Below, one piece after another: positions 50,649 to 59,475 of a stretch of DNA of 64,000 bases (position 1 is the first letter of the stretch; the number at the start of each line of letters is the position of its first letter). The notes beneath the pieces were generated by a model. That model was not told the DNA's origin. It ran no database searches and worked only from the letters and a program-made list of their open reading frames with translations. Origin of the DNA: Phycisphaeraceae bacterium (GTDB lineage Bacteria > Planctomycetota > Phycisphaerae > Phycisphaerales > UBA1924); the NCBI GenBank assembly GCA_019636565.1, contig JAHBXG010000019.1, positions 1 to 64,000 of the forward strand, read 5' to 3'. The translations under genes and the position numbers were made by a program.

Positions 50649-51680
50649 ATGTCGACCGAAATGTCTCCCGAACAAGTTAAACAGGCCTGCGAGCAGTTCC
50701 GAACGACGTTCGGAACGCTGAAGGCCGAAATCGGCAAAGTGGTTGTTGGCCACTCCGATGTGGTCGAGGCCGTGCTCATCTCGCTCTTTGCGGGCGGCAA
50801 CGTGCTGCTCGAGGGTGTCCCGGGGCTTGGCAAGACGCTGCTGGTCCGGACGCTGGCGCGAACGCTCACGCTTCCGTTCAGCCGCATTCAGTTCACGCCG
50901 GACCTGATGCCGGCGGACGTGATCGGCACGAACATCGTGATGGAAGACCCGGCGACGGGCCGACGCAAGTTTGAGTTTCAGCGTGGACCGATCTTCGCGC
51001 AGGTGGTGCTTGCCGACGAAATCAACCGTGCGACGCCAAAGACGCAGTCCGCACTTCTCGAAGCCATGCAGGAGCGCAGCGTCACGGTCGCCGGCGTGTC
51101 GTACAAACTCGAGAAGCCGTTCCTCGTGCTTGCGACGCAGAACCCGATTGAGCAGGAGGGAACCTACCCGCTGCCTGAAGCCCAGCTCGACCGCTTCATC
51201 TTCAAAATCGTGGTCGGCTACAGCAAGCTCGATGATCTGATCACAATCCTCGATCGCACAACCGGGCAGGACAATCCCGATGCGAATCCGGTGCTCGACG
51301 GTCCGGGGATTCTGAAGGGACAGGACCTGGTTCGAGGCGTGGTGGTTGCTCCGCACGTGAAGGATTACGTTGCGCGCCTGGTGCTTGCGACGCATCCGGG
51401 GACGCAGACTGCCGCGGGTGGAGCGGACGGGCCGACGAACAAGTACATCCGGTGCGGCGCATCGCCTCGCGCGGCGCAGGCGCTCTTGCTTGGAGCGAAA
51501 GTGCGAGCGTTGATTGAAGGACGCTTCCACGCGGGGTATTCGGATGTGAAGTCGGTTGCGGCGCTCTCGCTAAGGCACCGCTTGCTGCTGAACTTTGAAG
51601 CGGAAGCGGACAAGATTGATACGGATGTGATTGTGCGGCAGATTCTGGAACTGACGCAGACGGGGCCGGAGAAGAAGTAA
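50649..51680 (+). CDS. MoxR-family AAA+ ATPase
   Basis: A 343-residue AAA+ chaperone-like ATPase of the MoxR group, which remodels VWA-domain partners. Walker A is LLEGVPGLGKT, Walker B VVLADEINRATPKTQSALLE, sensor 1 VLATQNPIEQEGTYPLPEAQ, sensor 2 GASPRAAQALLLGAKVRAL. The start at 50649 (MSTEMSPEQVKQ) is normal for the family; the open frame upstream lacks support. The partner VWA proteins are encoded on both sides. The DUF58 gene that normally follows is displaced by about 1 kb carrying a GxxExxY gene. Confidence 0.94.
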   Translation: MSTEMSPEQVKQACEQFRTTFGTLKAEIGKVVVGHSDVVEAVLISLFAGGNVLLEGVPGLGKTLLVRTLARTLTLPFSRIQFTPDLMPADVIGTNIVMEDPATGRRKFEFQRGPIFAQVVLADEINRATPKTQSALLEAMQERSVTVAGVSYKLEKPFLVLATQNPIEQEGTYPLPEAQLDRFIFKIVVGYSKLDDLITILDRTTGQDNPDANPVLDGPGILKGQDLVRGVVVAPHVKDYVARLVLATHPGTQTAAGGADGPTNKYIRCGASPRAAQALLLGAKVRALIEGRFHAGYSDVKSVAALSLRHRLLLNFEAEADKIDTDVIVRQILELTQTGPEKK

Positions 51681-51686
51681 GGCGGA

Positions 51687-51729
51687 AGAGAACGCGGAGT
51701 TGCGGAGTTTGCGGAGTCACGCGGAGTGG
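51687..51729. repeat. GCGGAG periodic repeat, left inverted copy (43 bp)
   Basis: Starts AGAGAACGCGGAG and continues with three more GCGGAG blocks spaced 8-10 bases apart. It begins six bases after the moxR stop. An inverted copy of the same length lies at 52723-52765; my hand alignment gives 35 of 43 identical bases. Confidence 0.85.
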
Positions 51730-51761
51730 AGACAGGGGTTATTGCGGTTTGAAAGGTGAGC

Positions 51762-52244
51762 ATGGAGCGTGAAGGGCGACAACATCTGGGACCGAGCGAT
51801 GTGCCAGCGGAGTGGAACCGATTGACGGAATTGGTCATCGGGGCCGCGATGGAGGTGCATTCCGAATTGGGACCGGGCCTGCTTGAGAAGTTCTACGAGC
51901 TCGCGTTCTGCCGCGAGCTTGAGATGCGAGGCATCTCGTACTCTCGTCAGCATCCGATTCGGCTGGAGTACAAAGGAATAGCGCTCGGAGATCAGTATGC
52001 CGATCTTGTCGTGGCGGACTTGATCGTGGTCGAACTGAAAGCCGTGGAGCGAATTTCGGACGTCCACCTTGCGCAGCTCACCAGCTACATGCGATCCGCC
52101 TGCCTGCCTCTGGGTTTGCTCTTCAACTTCAACGTCGCACGCCTCAAGGATGGGATGTACCGGAGGGTTCACAGCAAAGACACGCCCGTACCGACGACAT
52201 TTCTGGACGCTCACCCAAGGATGGAGAAAGAACATCTCGATTAG
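51762..52244 (+). CDS. GxxExxY protein (PD-(D/E)XK-like)
   Basis: A 160-residue member of the GxxExxY family, named for the motif seen here as LGPGLLEKFYELAFC (G-LL-E-KF-Y). The putative nuclease-like core is YADLVVADLIVVELKAVE with the D...ExK arrangement, followed by HLAQLTSYMRSA and GLLFNFNVARLKDGMYRRV. Family function is not established; a PD-(D/E)XK fold is accepted for relatives. It sits between moxR and the DUF58 gene, where most relatives of this locus have nothing, and is bracketed by inverted GCGGAG repeats. The ATG at 51762 follows AAAGGTGA; a GTG two codons earlier is possible. Confidence 0.88.
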   Translation: MEREGRQHLGPSDVPAEWNRLTELVIGAAMEVHSELGPGLLEKFYELAFCRELEMRGISYSRQHPIRLEYKGIALGDQYADLVVADLIVVELKAVERISDVHLAQLTSYMRSACLPLGLLFNFNVARLKDGMYRRVHSKDTPVPTTFLDAHPRMEKEHLD

Positions 52245-52719
52245 CCTGATAAATCCCTCGCGTCCACACTGCTTCAACCGCCGTGCTTGGCTCGCCTTAC
52301 CCGTGTTGATCATTGGATGCGTCGCTTCTATGTCGGGGTGCGGCGGGTCACGGTATTGGAATCGGGACATGTCAGCCGAGCAAAAAACTGCGGTGGCCCA
52401 GGACAATTTCCGCGTTGGCGATTCAGTGGAGTCCGTAAACGAGACCCTTCGCAAACTCGATGTCGAACATGAGCCAATCGATCAGACGTTCACCAAGATC
52501 AAACAAGAGCAGTCTGATCGCGGTGGAGAAGCAATGGTTCTTGCAGAGCTTTCCTGCCGCCAGCCAATGCTAATTCAGCGACCCAACCTTGTGATTTTTT
52601 ACTTCGACACGCAGTCCCAGCTGACTCAAGTCTGGATCATGGACGAGTTGCCAGTACTCGACTCCGTAGAAAAGGTCGTATCACTCAGTCCGGCTCCTCG
52701 CCGTCTGCTTCCTCCCTAA
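52240..52719 (+). CDS. Lipoprotein of unknown function, start unclear
   Basis: The recognisable part of this frame is a lipoprotein signal (RRAWLALPVLIIGCVASMSGC, lipobox M-S-G-C) followed by about 120 polar residues (VGDSVESVNETLRKLDVEHE, LIQRPNLVIFYFD, LTQVWIMDELPVLDS). No ATG, GTG or TTG precedes the signal closely: the nearest candidates are ATT at 52240, CTG at 52246, ATG at 52150 inside the GxxExxY gene, or GTG at 52303 within the signal. The start given is a guess. A start codon lost or displaced when the GxxExxY segment arrived would explain this. Family not recognised. Confidence 0.5.
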   Translation: MSLINPSRPHCFNRRAWLALPVLIIGCVASMSGCGGSRYWNRDMSAEQKTAVAQDNFRVGDSVESVNETLRKLDVEHEPIDQTFTKIKQEQSDRGGEAMVLAELSCRQPMLIQRPNLVIFYFDTQSQLTQVWIMDELPVLDSVEKVVSLSPAPRRLLPP

Positions 52720-52722
52720 TTA

Positions 52723-52765
52723 CCCCTCCGCGTCCCTCCGCCTTCTCCGCGCCTCCGCGTTCTCT
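52723..52765. repeat. GCGGAG periodic repeat, right inverted copy (43 bp)
   Basis: On the minus strand it starts AGAGAACGCGGAG and repeats GCGGAG at the same spacing as the copy at 51687-51729, in opposite orientation. It ends seven bases before the DUF58 start codon, where a ribosome-binding site would normally sit. Confidence 0.85.
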
Positions 52766-52772
52766 CCTTCCC

Positions 52773-53747
52773 ATGCTCCGCACCTCCACCATCTCCCGCC
52801 CTACCAAGCTTGAAGACCTTTTGTCTTCCAAAGAGATCTCGCGCCTCGATCCGCTGGATCTCGCGTCCCGGCGTGTCTTTTTCGGGAAGCTCAAGGGCGA
52901 ACGCCGCTCCAAAAAGCGAGGCCACTCCGTCGAATTCGCAGACCACCGCCCATACGTCAGCGGCGACGATCTCCGCCACATCGATTGGAACATCTTCGGC
53001 CGCCTCGACAAACTCTTTCTGAAACTCTTTCTCGAAGAAGAGGACCTCTCGCTGCACGTCGTGCTCGATGCTTCTGCCTCCTCTGACTGCGGCGAGCCGA
53101 ACAAGTTCCACTTCATGCAGCGCTGCGCGATGGCGCTGGGTTACGTCGGGCTTGTGAATCTGAACCGGGTGGCGGCGACCGTGATGTCTGGAGTCGATGC
53201 CGATGCCCCCGATGAGAAACCAAAGTCGGATGGCCGGACTTCGCCCACCGTCTCGCCCGTACGAGCGCTCCGCGACCTGCGCGGGCGCCGTCGCGTGCAC
53301 GATCTCGCGCGGTTCTTGTGTTCGGTACGGCCCGGGGGCGTCCTGAATTTCCGCACCGCGGCCGAGCGCATCGCGCTCTCCCGGCGCGGCAAAGGCGTCA
53401 TGGTCATCTTCTCCGACTTCTTCTTCAAAGATGGATACGAGGACGGCCTTAGGCTGCTCGCCGGTCACGGGTACGACCTGATTCTCGTGCAGGTACTCAG
53501 CCCCCAGGAGCTTGAGCCGCCGATCAAGGGCGACCTGCGCCTGAAGGACATCGAAGACTCCGACACGGCCGAAGTGACGATCAGCGCGCCGCTCCTGAAG
53601 CGCTATCAGGCCAATCTCGCGGCATACTGCCAGAAACTCCGCGAGTTCGCGCTCCGCCGCGACATGGCCCTGCTCACGGTCAAGAGCGATACGCCTGTCG
53701 ATTCGCTCGTGGCGGATCAACTACGCCGACTGGGGGTGCTGAAGTGA
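52773..53747 (+). CDS. DUF58 domain protein
   Basis: A 324-residue DUF58 protein with the typical core RRVFFGKLKGERRSKKRGHS, HRPYVSGDDLRHIDWNIFGR and LFLEEEDLSLHVVLDASAS (a VWA-like MIDAS with DASAS). It partners MoxR and the BatA-like proteins. Unlike many DUF58 proteins it has no N-terminal membrane helices. The region upstream of the ATG is pyrimidine-rich (repeat end) and has no Shine-Dalgarno sequence. Its stop overlaps the next start as GTGA. Confidence 0.9.
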   Translation: MLRTSTISRPTKLEDLLSSKEISRLDPLDLASRRVFFGKLKGERRSKKRGHSVEFADHRPYVSGDDLRHIDWNIFGRLDKLFLKLFLEEEDLSLHVVLDASASSDCGEPNKFHFMQRCAMALGYVGLVNLNRVAATVMSGVDADAPDEKPKSDGRTSPTVSPVRALRDLRGRRRVHDLARFLCSVRPGGVLNFRTAAERIALSRRGKGVMVIFSDFFFKDGYEDGLRLLAGHGYDLILVQVLSPQELEPPIKGDLRLKDIEDSDTAEVTISAPLLKRYQANLAAYCQKLREFALRRDMALLTVKSDTPVDSLVADQLRRLGVLK

Positions 53748-55966
53748 CTTTCCTCGCCTGGCCGCTCGCCGCTGCGGTCGCCGCCGTCGCCATTCCAGCG
53801 CTCATCATCCTTTACCTGCTCAAACTCCGCCGTCGCGACCTCGAAATCTCGACCACGCTCCTGTGGAAGAAGGCCGTACAGGATCTTCAGGCCAACGCGC
53901 CGCTCCAGAAACTCCGTCGCAACATCATGCTGTTGCTTCAGTTGCTGGTGCTCGCGGCGCTGCTCTTTGCCCTCGCCGAGCCTGTCATGAAGAGCGGCAC
54001 GTTCAAGGGGCAGCGTCATGTCATCCTGCTCGATCGCTCCGCCAGCATGGCGACGCTCGATTCGGCGCTCAATACGTCCGCGCCGACGCCCAGGCTGGAG
54101 CAAATGAAGAAAGAGGCACTCTCCCTCGTCGATTCGCTCCGAGAGCCCGGTCTCTTCGCAAAGGCCACCAACGCCACTGGTGATGAGGCGATGATCATCG
54201 CCTTCGATAACGCGGCCGACGTCCGCCAGAGCTTCACAAGCGACAAGCAGAAACTGCGGGCCGCGATCGAGGGCATCACGCAGTCGGATGCTCCCACAAG
54301 CCTGGGCGAAGCGATGCGGCTCGCCAAAGCGCACGCGCCGAAGCGCATCCACGTCGACAATGATGGCAGCACGCAGGTGATCGAAGGGCTTTCCGGAGGC
54401 CCTGAAATTGCAATCCACCTCTTCAGCGATGGACGCATCCCCGACGCCGATCAGGCTAAGCCCGCCGCGGATGACTCGTTCGAGTTCCACAGCATCGGCT
54501 CGGTCAAATCAGGCAATCTCGGCATCGTCAGCGTCCGCGCCCAGCGCGCCTATGACGACCCGAAGAAACTCAACATCTTCGTGGGCCTTCAGAATTCCGA
54601 CGTTGTCGAACGCCATGCCGACGTCGAATTGACAATCGAGGGCTCCGTCGCTGCGATCAAGCCCGTTGTGCTTCCCGGCGCGACACAGCCGGGCGCGTCC
54701 GCCGCGAACACCGTTGCGGTTACGCCGGCGCCCGCACCGGCGGCAGGCGCCGGTCCGAGCACTCCAGCCGCAGCAGAACCGAAGCCAGAGTCGCCTCTCA
54801 ACCCCGGTGTCGGCGGCGTTGTGTTCACCGTCGAACGCGAGGACGCTTTGCTCGCCGAAGTCCGCCTCCGCCCTCCGGTCGGCTCTGCCGGCGATCTCGA
54901 TCCGTTCCCTACGGACGATCGGGTGTACGTACAGGCCCCGCCCGCCAAGCGCCTCCGCGTCGGCATTGTGACTTCCGGAAGCCTCTTCCTTTCTTCCGCG
55001 CTGGCGGGGCTTCCGCTGGCGGAACTTCGGACGTTCACTCCCGCTGAGTACAAGAAGATGGCCGAGAAGGGCGAGTCGCTTCCGCTCGACGTCGTCATTC
55101 TCGATGGTGTGCTGCCCCCGCTTTCGAACATGTCGAACGCCGCGGGATTGCCTCCGGGCCGCTTTCTCGTACTGGGCGGAGTCCCGGCCGCCGCCCCGGC
55201 GAAAGAGGGCCCCGCGCCGCCGCTCACCGACAAGGGCAAGGCCGGCAACGCCACCATTGTCGATTGGCAGCGCACCCACCCCGCGCTTCGGAACGTAACG
55301 CTTGATTCGGTGTTCATCGCCGAATCCCGCGATGTCGAAGTTCGGCCGGGTTCCACGGCGGTCACAATCGCCCGGACCGAGCGCGGCCCCGCGATCATCG
55401 AGCTTTCCAGCGGTCCGACCCGGGCGATCATCGTGCCCTTCGACATCAGCGCTTCCTCGTGGCCCCTCGACGTCAGTTTCGTCGTTTTTCTCGCCTCCGC
55501 GCTCGACTACCTCGGAGGCGATGCTATCGCCGGGGCCAGCGATTTCACGCAAATGGGAGCCACCGTTTCCGAAAGACTCCCGGCAGGGGCAACCGACATC
55601 CGCCTGCTCCCCCCACCCGGCGTGGAGGATCTGGCGGACACGGTTCTCACTCCGCTGCCCGACGGCACTGTCGTCTTCGGGCCGGTTCGGAGGGCCGGCG
55701 TGTATCGGTTGACGTGGAAAGGAGGCGCGGCCCCCGGTGACCTGCAGGAAAACGGACGAACCATCCGACGCATCCCCGCCAACCTTCTTGACCCTCAGGA
55801 ATCCGTCGTCGCGGCAACCCCGAGCGTCGAACTCGCCAGCCGCGTCGTCACGTCGAAAGATGGCACGTTCAAAGGCGATCAGCGCCTCTGGCCGTATCTG
55901 TTGCTGGCCTGCGCCGGATTGCTGATGCTCGAATGGTTCATCTACAACCGCAAGGTGCACATCTAG
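53744..55966 (+). CDS. BatA-like VWA-domain membrane protein
   Basis: A 740-residue protein with two N-terminal helices of the BatA/CglB-like type (WPLAAAVAAVAIPALIILYL and MLLLQLLVLAALLFALAEP) around a cytoplasmic loop. A VWA domain follows with MIDAS motif ILLDRSASMATLD and later IHLFSDGRIPDADQA. The middle has a Pro/Ala-rich linker (TPAPAPAAGAGPSTPAAAEP), then a GATase-like or beta-rich region, and a last helix near the C-terminus (WPYLLLACAGLLMLEWFIYN). It starts with GTG overlapping the DUF58 stop. It probably forms the membrane target of MoxR. Confidence 0.86.
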   Translation: MTFLAWPLAAAVAAVAIPALIILYLLKLRRRDLEISTTLLWKKAVQDLQANAPLQKLRRNIMLLLQLLVLAALLFALAEPVMKSGTFKGQRHVILLDRSASMATLDSALNTSAPTPRLEQMKKEALSLVDSLREPGLFAKATNATGDEAMIIAFDNAADVRQSFTSDKQKLRAAIEGITQSDAPTSLGEAMRLAKAHAPKRIHVDNDGSTQVIEGLSGGPEIAIHLFSDGRIPDADQAKPAADDSFEFHSIGSVKSGNLGIVSVRAQRAYDDPKKLNIFVGLQNSDVVERHADVELTIEGSVAAIKPVVLPGATQPGASAANTVAVTPAPAPAAGAGPSTPAAAEPKPESPLNPGVGGVVFTVEREDALLAEVRLRPPVGSAGDLDPFPTDDRVYVQAPPAKRLRVGIVTSGSLFLSSALAGLPLAELRTFTPAEYKKMAEKGESLPLDVVILDGVLPPLSNMSNAAGLPPGRFLVLGGVPAAAPAKEGPAPPLTDKGKAGNATIVDWQRTHPALRNVTLDSVFIAESRDVEVRPGSTAVTIARTERGPAIIELSSGPTRAIIVPFDISASSWPLDVSFVVFLASALDYLGGDAIAGASDFTQMGATVSERLPAGATDIRLLPPPGVEDLADTVLTPLPDGTVVFGPVRRAGVYRLTWKGGAAPGDLQENGRTIRRIPANLLDPQESVVAATPSVELASRVVTSKDGTFKGDQRLWPYLLLACAGLLMLEWFIYNRKVHI

Positions 55967-56005
55967 TCCGCTGATCCGAGGGCGGATCCGGGCCGCGCTC
56001 CCCCG

Positions 56006-58372
56006 ATGCGAAGCCGCATTTCCAATCTCGCCTGCGCCGCATTGACCGTCGTCGCGGTGCTGCACGCCGCGCCGCAATCGGCGGCGGCGGTGCCACGATC
56101 GTTCACGCAGGAACCGGTTCCCGGGGCTCCCAGCACCGATTCGAAACGTCCTGCGACCATCGAAGCAGTGCGTTTCGGCTTCGACGGCTTTGTACCTTCT
56201 GACGCGTGGTCGCCCATCCGGGTGTATCTCAGCGGTAACCCCGCGATCAATACCGGTGCCTTTGCCGGGACCGTCACGATCGATTTCACGCAGGATGCGA
56301 CGCAGAGCGCGAGCATCACGACCAACATCGCGACCACGCCCGGTCGCGTGATCCCGGTTGAGGTCATCGCCGCGATCCCGCGGGCGACCCCATCGGTGCG
56401 CGTGCAACTCCGCGATCAGGCTGGACGAATCGTCGACGAACGGGAGTATTGGCAGGCCCAGTTCGGCCAAGCGCCGCTTCCGGCGAGCATCGTGAGCGAC
56501 GTGCAGCTCATCGTCGCCATCGCCGACAGATCCGGCGCGCAGCCCAGCATCGCACGCGCATTGAAGCAGCCGGAGCAAGTGCGGGAGGACCGTGAACCGG
56601 CGGGCCCCGACGACGCCGATAAAGCGAGAATTGATGATCGCCTTGCCAGCTGCGTGATCCGCGAAGACGAGTTGCCCATGAGCGAATTCGGATTCGGTGG
56701 CGTCACGGCCGTCGCGGCCCGATCGGACGTACTTGCCTCCCTGTCCCCCCAGAAACTGAAGGCTTTGGTGGCGTGGATCGAATCCGGCGGATGTCTGATT
56801 GTTCTGGCCGGTGCGGAGCCGCAAACCTGGGTTCGCGAATTTTGGGATCAGCCTCCGATCGCCGTGCTCGACTCCGCGAGCATCGAACGCGGCCCCGACC
56901 TTGTTCCTCTGGCCGCGCGGCAAGATGCGCGAGCGACACTGACCGGTCGGGTCATAAGACTGGCGCAGCCGATCGCCGAATCTGGCTGGCGCGTCGATTG
57001 GACGACCACAACTGTCAATCGTCAGGATGGCAAATTGATGGACGGCCTGCTGGCGCAAGGGCCGGCAGGCTTCGGATGGATCGTCGTGCTCGGAATTGAT
57101 CCTGCATCGCTCGGAACCACGACGGCGCAACTGACCCGCACGTGGATCGAATCGCTCGATCACGCGCTCGCTGAGGTAGCCGCCCGTCCATTGCTGAAGG
57201 CGAACAACTTCTGGCACGCAAGAGGGAGCGGCCCCGATGCGTCTTCCCGCCTGGCCATCAAAGCGTCGCTCGACAGCATGACCGACGTCCCGGCGCTCGG
57301 TGACGGGGCATTCATTGCAATCGTCGTGTTTCTGGTTCTGCTTGCCGTCGCTATCGGACCGCTTGATGCGTTGGTGCTCCGACACGTCAAGCTCCGGGCG
57401 TGGTCGTGGGCGACCGCCCTGGGATGGATTGCCATCGCGTCCGCGCTTGCGGCGGTGGTTCCGCCCCTCATTCGAACGGGTGATTCCACGCTCCGCCGGC
57501 TCCGTGTCGTGGATGCTTTGCAGCCGGCGGATCGGCCCGTCCTGGCGCGACAGACCGCGATCACTTCACTGTTCGCAAACGCCTTATCCAACGTGGTTGT
57601 TTCCGATCCGGGCCACGAAAAAGAAGAGCCGGTCGGCTGGTTTCGAGGCATTTCCGCGTCGTATCTGGATGACTACGGACGTTCGCAGCCACTGTCATCC
57701 TTTGCCACTTTCCAATCCGAGACTCGAATCGAGAACGGGCGATCGGCGAGAAACAACGCTCCAATCCGGCAATGGCCGCTCTCGATGGGGCAATGGACAT
57801 TGCGCTCGTTTATGAGTGCACGCACCGACCCGCAACTCCCCGTGCCGACTGTCAGCCTTGCAAGAGTGGATGGAGCCTGGGTCGTGCGTGTCGACGGACT
57901 GACCGGTAAGAAAGCGGAGGGCTCGCTTCGGATCGGGAGCCAGCGCCTCGAACTCGCAAGCAGGCAGATTTCGAATGGGGCGAGCGTCGAGTTCCAAGCC
58001 GGCAAGCAGCTCGGCACCTCCGAACACCGGAAGCCGCGATCCGCCCGTCACCCCGATATTGACGACTTTGAGTATGAAGAGATGTTTTCTCCACAGACCC
58101 TTTTCGACATCCCCGGAATCCGCGAGCGTTCCCGCGCTGTTGACGCGCTGGTCGCCTCCGGTGGCTGGGCCTGCGTGTATCTGCAGGAAACCGGAAACAC
58201 ACCGACGCTCGACGCCCGCGCCACTGGCGACACGGCGAACTTCGCAGCCACCGAGTCCACACTCTGGCGCATTCTCGTGCCGCTCGATCCTGCCGATCGA
58301 TTCAAACCGCTTCCGCTCGCCGGCGCTTCCGTCGGCGCCACCCCTGTTCCTGCGACGAAGGGCACCCCATGA
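56006..58372 (+). CDS. Exported membrane protein of the MoxR/VWA locus
   Basis: A 788-residue protein I cannot assign to a named family. The signal peptide (NLACAALTVVAVLHAAPQS) precedes a large exported region with beta-rich character (FGFDGFVPSDAWSPIRVYLS) and a GATase-like stretch (LKALVAWIESGGCLIVLAG). Two helices follow near 435-490 (AFIAIVVFLVLLAVAIGPL and WATALGWIAIASALAAVVPP), then a polar C-terminal domain. Its ATG has no visible Shine-Dalgarno sequence. Its stop overlaps the ABC ATPase start as ATGA, so the two are coupled. Confidence 0.78.
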   Translation: MRSRISNLACAALTVVAVLHAAPQSAAAVPRSFTQEPVPGAPSTDSKRPATIEAVRFGFDGFVPSDAWSPIRVYLSGNPAINTGAFAGTVTIDFTQDATQSASITTNIATTPGRVIPVEVIAAIPRATPSVRVQLRDQAGRIVDEREYWQAQFGQAPLPASIVSDVQLIVAIADRSGAQPSIARALKQPEQVREDREPAGPDDADKARIDDRLASCVIREDELPMSEFGFGGVTAVAARSDVLASLSPQKLKALVAWIESGGCLIVLAGAEPQTWVREFWDQPPIAVLDSASIERGPDLVPLAARQDARATLTGRVIRLAQPIAESGWRVDWTTTTVNRQDGKLMDGLLAQGPAGFGWIVVLGIDPASLGTTTAQLTRTWIESLDHALAEVAARPLLKANNFWHARGSGPDASSRLAIKASLDSMTDVPALGDGAFIAIVVFLVLLAVAIGPLDALVLRHVKLRAWSWATALGWIAIASALAAVVPPLIRTGDSTLRRLRVVDALQPADRPVLARQTAITSLFANALSNVVVSDPGHEKEEPVGWFRGISASYLDDYGRSQPLSSFATFQSETRIENGRSARNNAPIRQWPLSMGQWTLRSFMSARTDPQLPVPTVSLARVDGAWVVRVDGLTGKKAEGSLRIGSQRLELASRQISNGASVEFQAGKQLGTSEHRKPRSARHPDIDDFEYEEMFSPQTLFDIPGIRERSRAVDALVASGGWACVYLQETGNTPTLDARATGDTANFAATESTLWRILVPLDPADRFKPLPLAGASVGATPVPATKGTP

Positions 58373-59358
58373 TCTCCACGCAGAATCTCACCAAGCGCTT
58401 CGGCCCGCTGGTGGCGCTCGACAACCTCACGCTTGAGATCGGCCCCGGCGAGATCTTCGGTTTCATCGGCCCCAATGGCGCCGGCAAATCCACCACCATG
58501 AAAGTCCTTGCGTGCCTGCTCAAGCAGGATTCCGGAGAGGCCTTCGTCTGCGGCAAGAACACGAAGAAAGACGCCGATGCCATCCGGCGCCTTGTCGGCT
58601 ACATGCCGGATTTTCTTGGGGTGTACGACGACCTGACGGTGGATGAGTATCTCCAGTTCTTCGCCGCGGCGTTCAGTGTCCCGCGATCCCGTCGCCGCGC
58701 CGTCATCGATCAGGTGCTCGAACTCACGGATCTCACCGAGAAAAAGCAGGCAATGGTCGATTCGCTTTCCCGGGGAATGCAGCAGCGCCTCGGCGTGGCG
58801 CGTGTGCTGATACACGAGCCGCAGGTGCTGCTGCTGGACGAACCCGCCAGTGGGCTCGACCCGCGTGCCCGCATCGAGATGCGCTCGCTCCTCATCGAAC
58901 TCCGCAAGATGGGCAAAAGCCTGATGGTCAGTTCGCACATTCTCAGCGAGCTCGCGGAGATGTGCACCTCCATCGGGATCGTCGAAAGGGGGAAACTGCT
59001 CTACGCCGGTTCGATCGCAGACGCCTACGCCAAGGTGCGATCCGCCGCGCTCGATGTCGGCGGCGACGGCGACCCGGCCAACGCTTCGCTCCGTGAACGG
59101 ATTGTGGTCGTGCTCCACCGCTCCTCAGCACCCGCCGATGCGATTGCGGCTTCGTTACGTGGCGACTCTCGCATTGCCGCAGTTTCTGTGGAATCTTCCA
59201 CCACTCTCACGGTCGATCTTCGCATCTCGGAGACCGATGGTCACGCATTCGCCACCGATCTGCTTCTCGCCGGCGGTGCCCGCATTCACAGTCTCGCTCC
59301 CGCCGAGATCAAGCTTGAAGACGCATTCCTCAAACTCACCACCGGAGCCCTGCACTAG
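58369..59358 (+). CDS. ABC-2 type transporter ATPase
   Basis: A 329-residue ATPase of the drug/polysaccharide/gliding (GldA-like) exporter class: Walker A FIGPNGAGKSTTMKVLA, signature DSLSRGMQQRLGVARVLI (LSRGM variant), Walker B VLLLDEPASGLDPRARIEM and H-loop VSSHILSELAEM. The C-terminal 100 residues form the extra domain usual for this group. It drives the ABC-2 permease encoded next. Its start overlaps the stop of the 788-residue protein gene. Confidence 0.94.
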   Translation: MISTQNLTKRFGPLVALDNLTLEIGPGEIFGFIGPNGAGKSTTMKVLACLLKQDSGEAFVCGKNTKKDADAIRRLVGYMPDFLGVYDDLTVDEYLQFFAAAFSVPRSRRRAVIDQVLELTDLTEKKQAMVDSLSRGMQQRLGVARVLIHEPQVLLLDEPASGLDPRARIEMRSLLIELRKMGKSLMVSSHILSELAEMCTSIGIVERGKLLYAGSIADAYAKVRSAALDVGGDGDPANASLRERIVVVLHRSSAPADAIAASLRGDSRIAAVSVESSTTLTVDLRISETDGHAFATDLLLAGGARIHSLAPAEIKLEDAFLKLTTGALH

Positions 59359-59475
59359 TGCGGCTCGGAGCCCACCCAACTGCGGAGTGCTGGGTGGAGT
59401 GACCCGACTCGCGATTTCTGCTTTTAGGAACTCCGACATTCCCCCTTCGCCAACTGCCCCATTTCCCTTCCAATC

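Noticed and set aside
54509..57385. 958-codon minus-strand frame opposite the BatA-like genes
   Set aside because: Very long but Arg/Gly/Asp-rich with no motif; the plus strand holds VWA MIDAS motifs and coupled starts.
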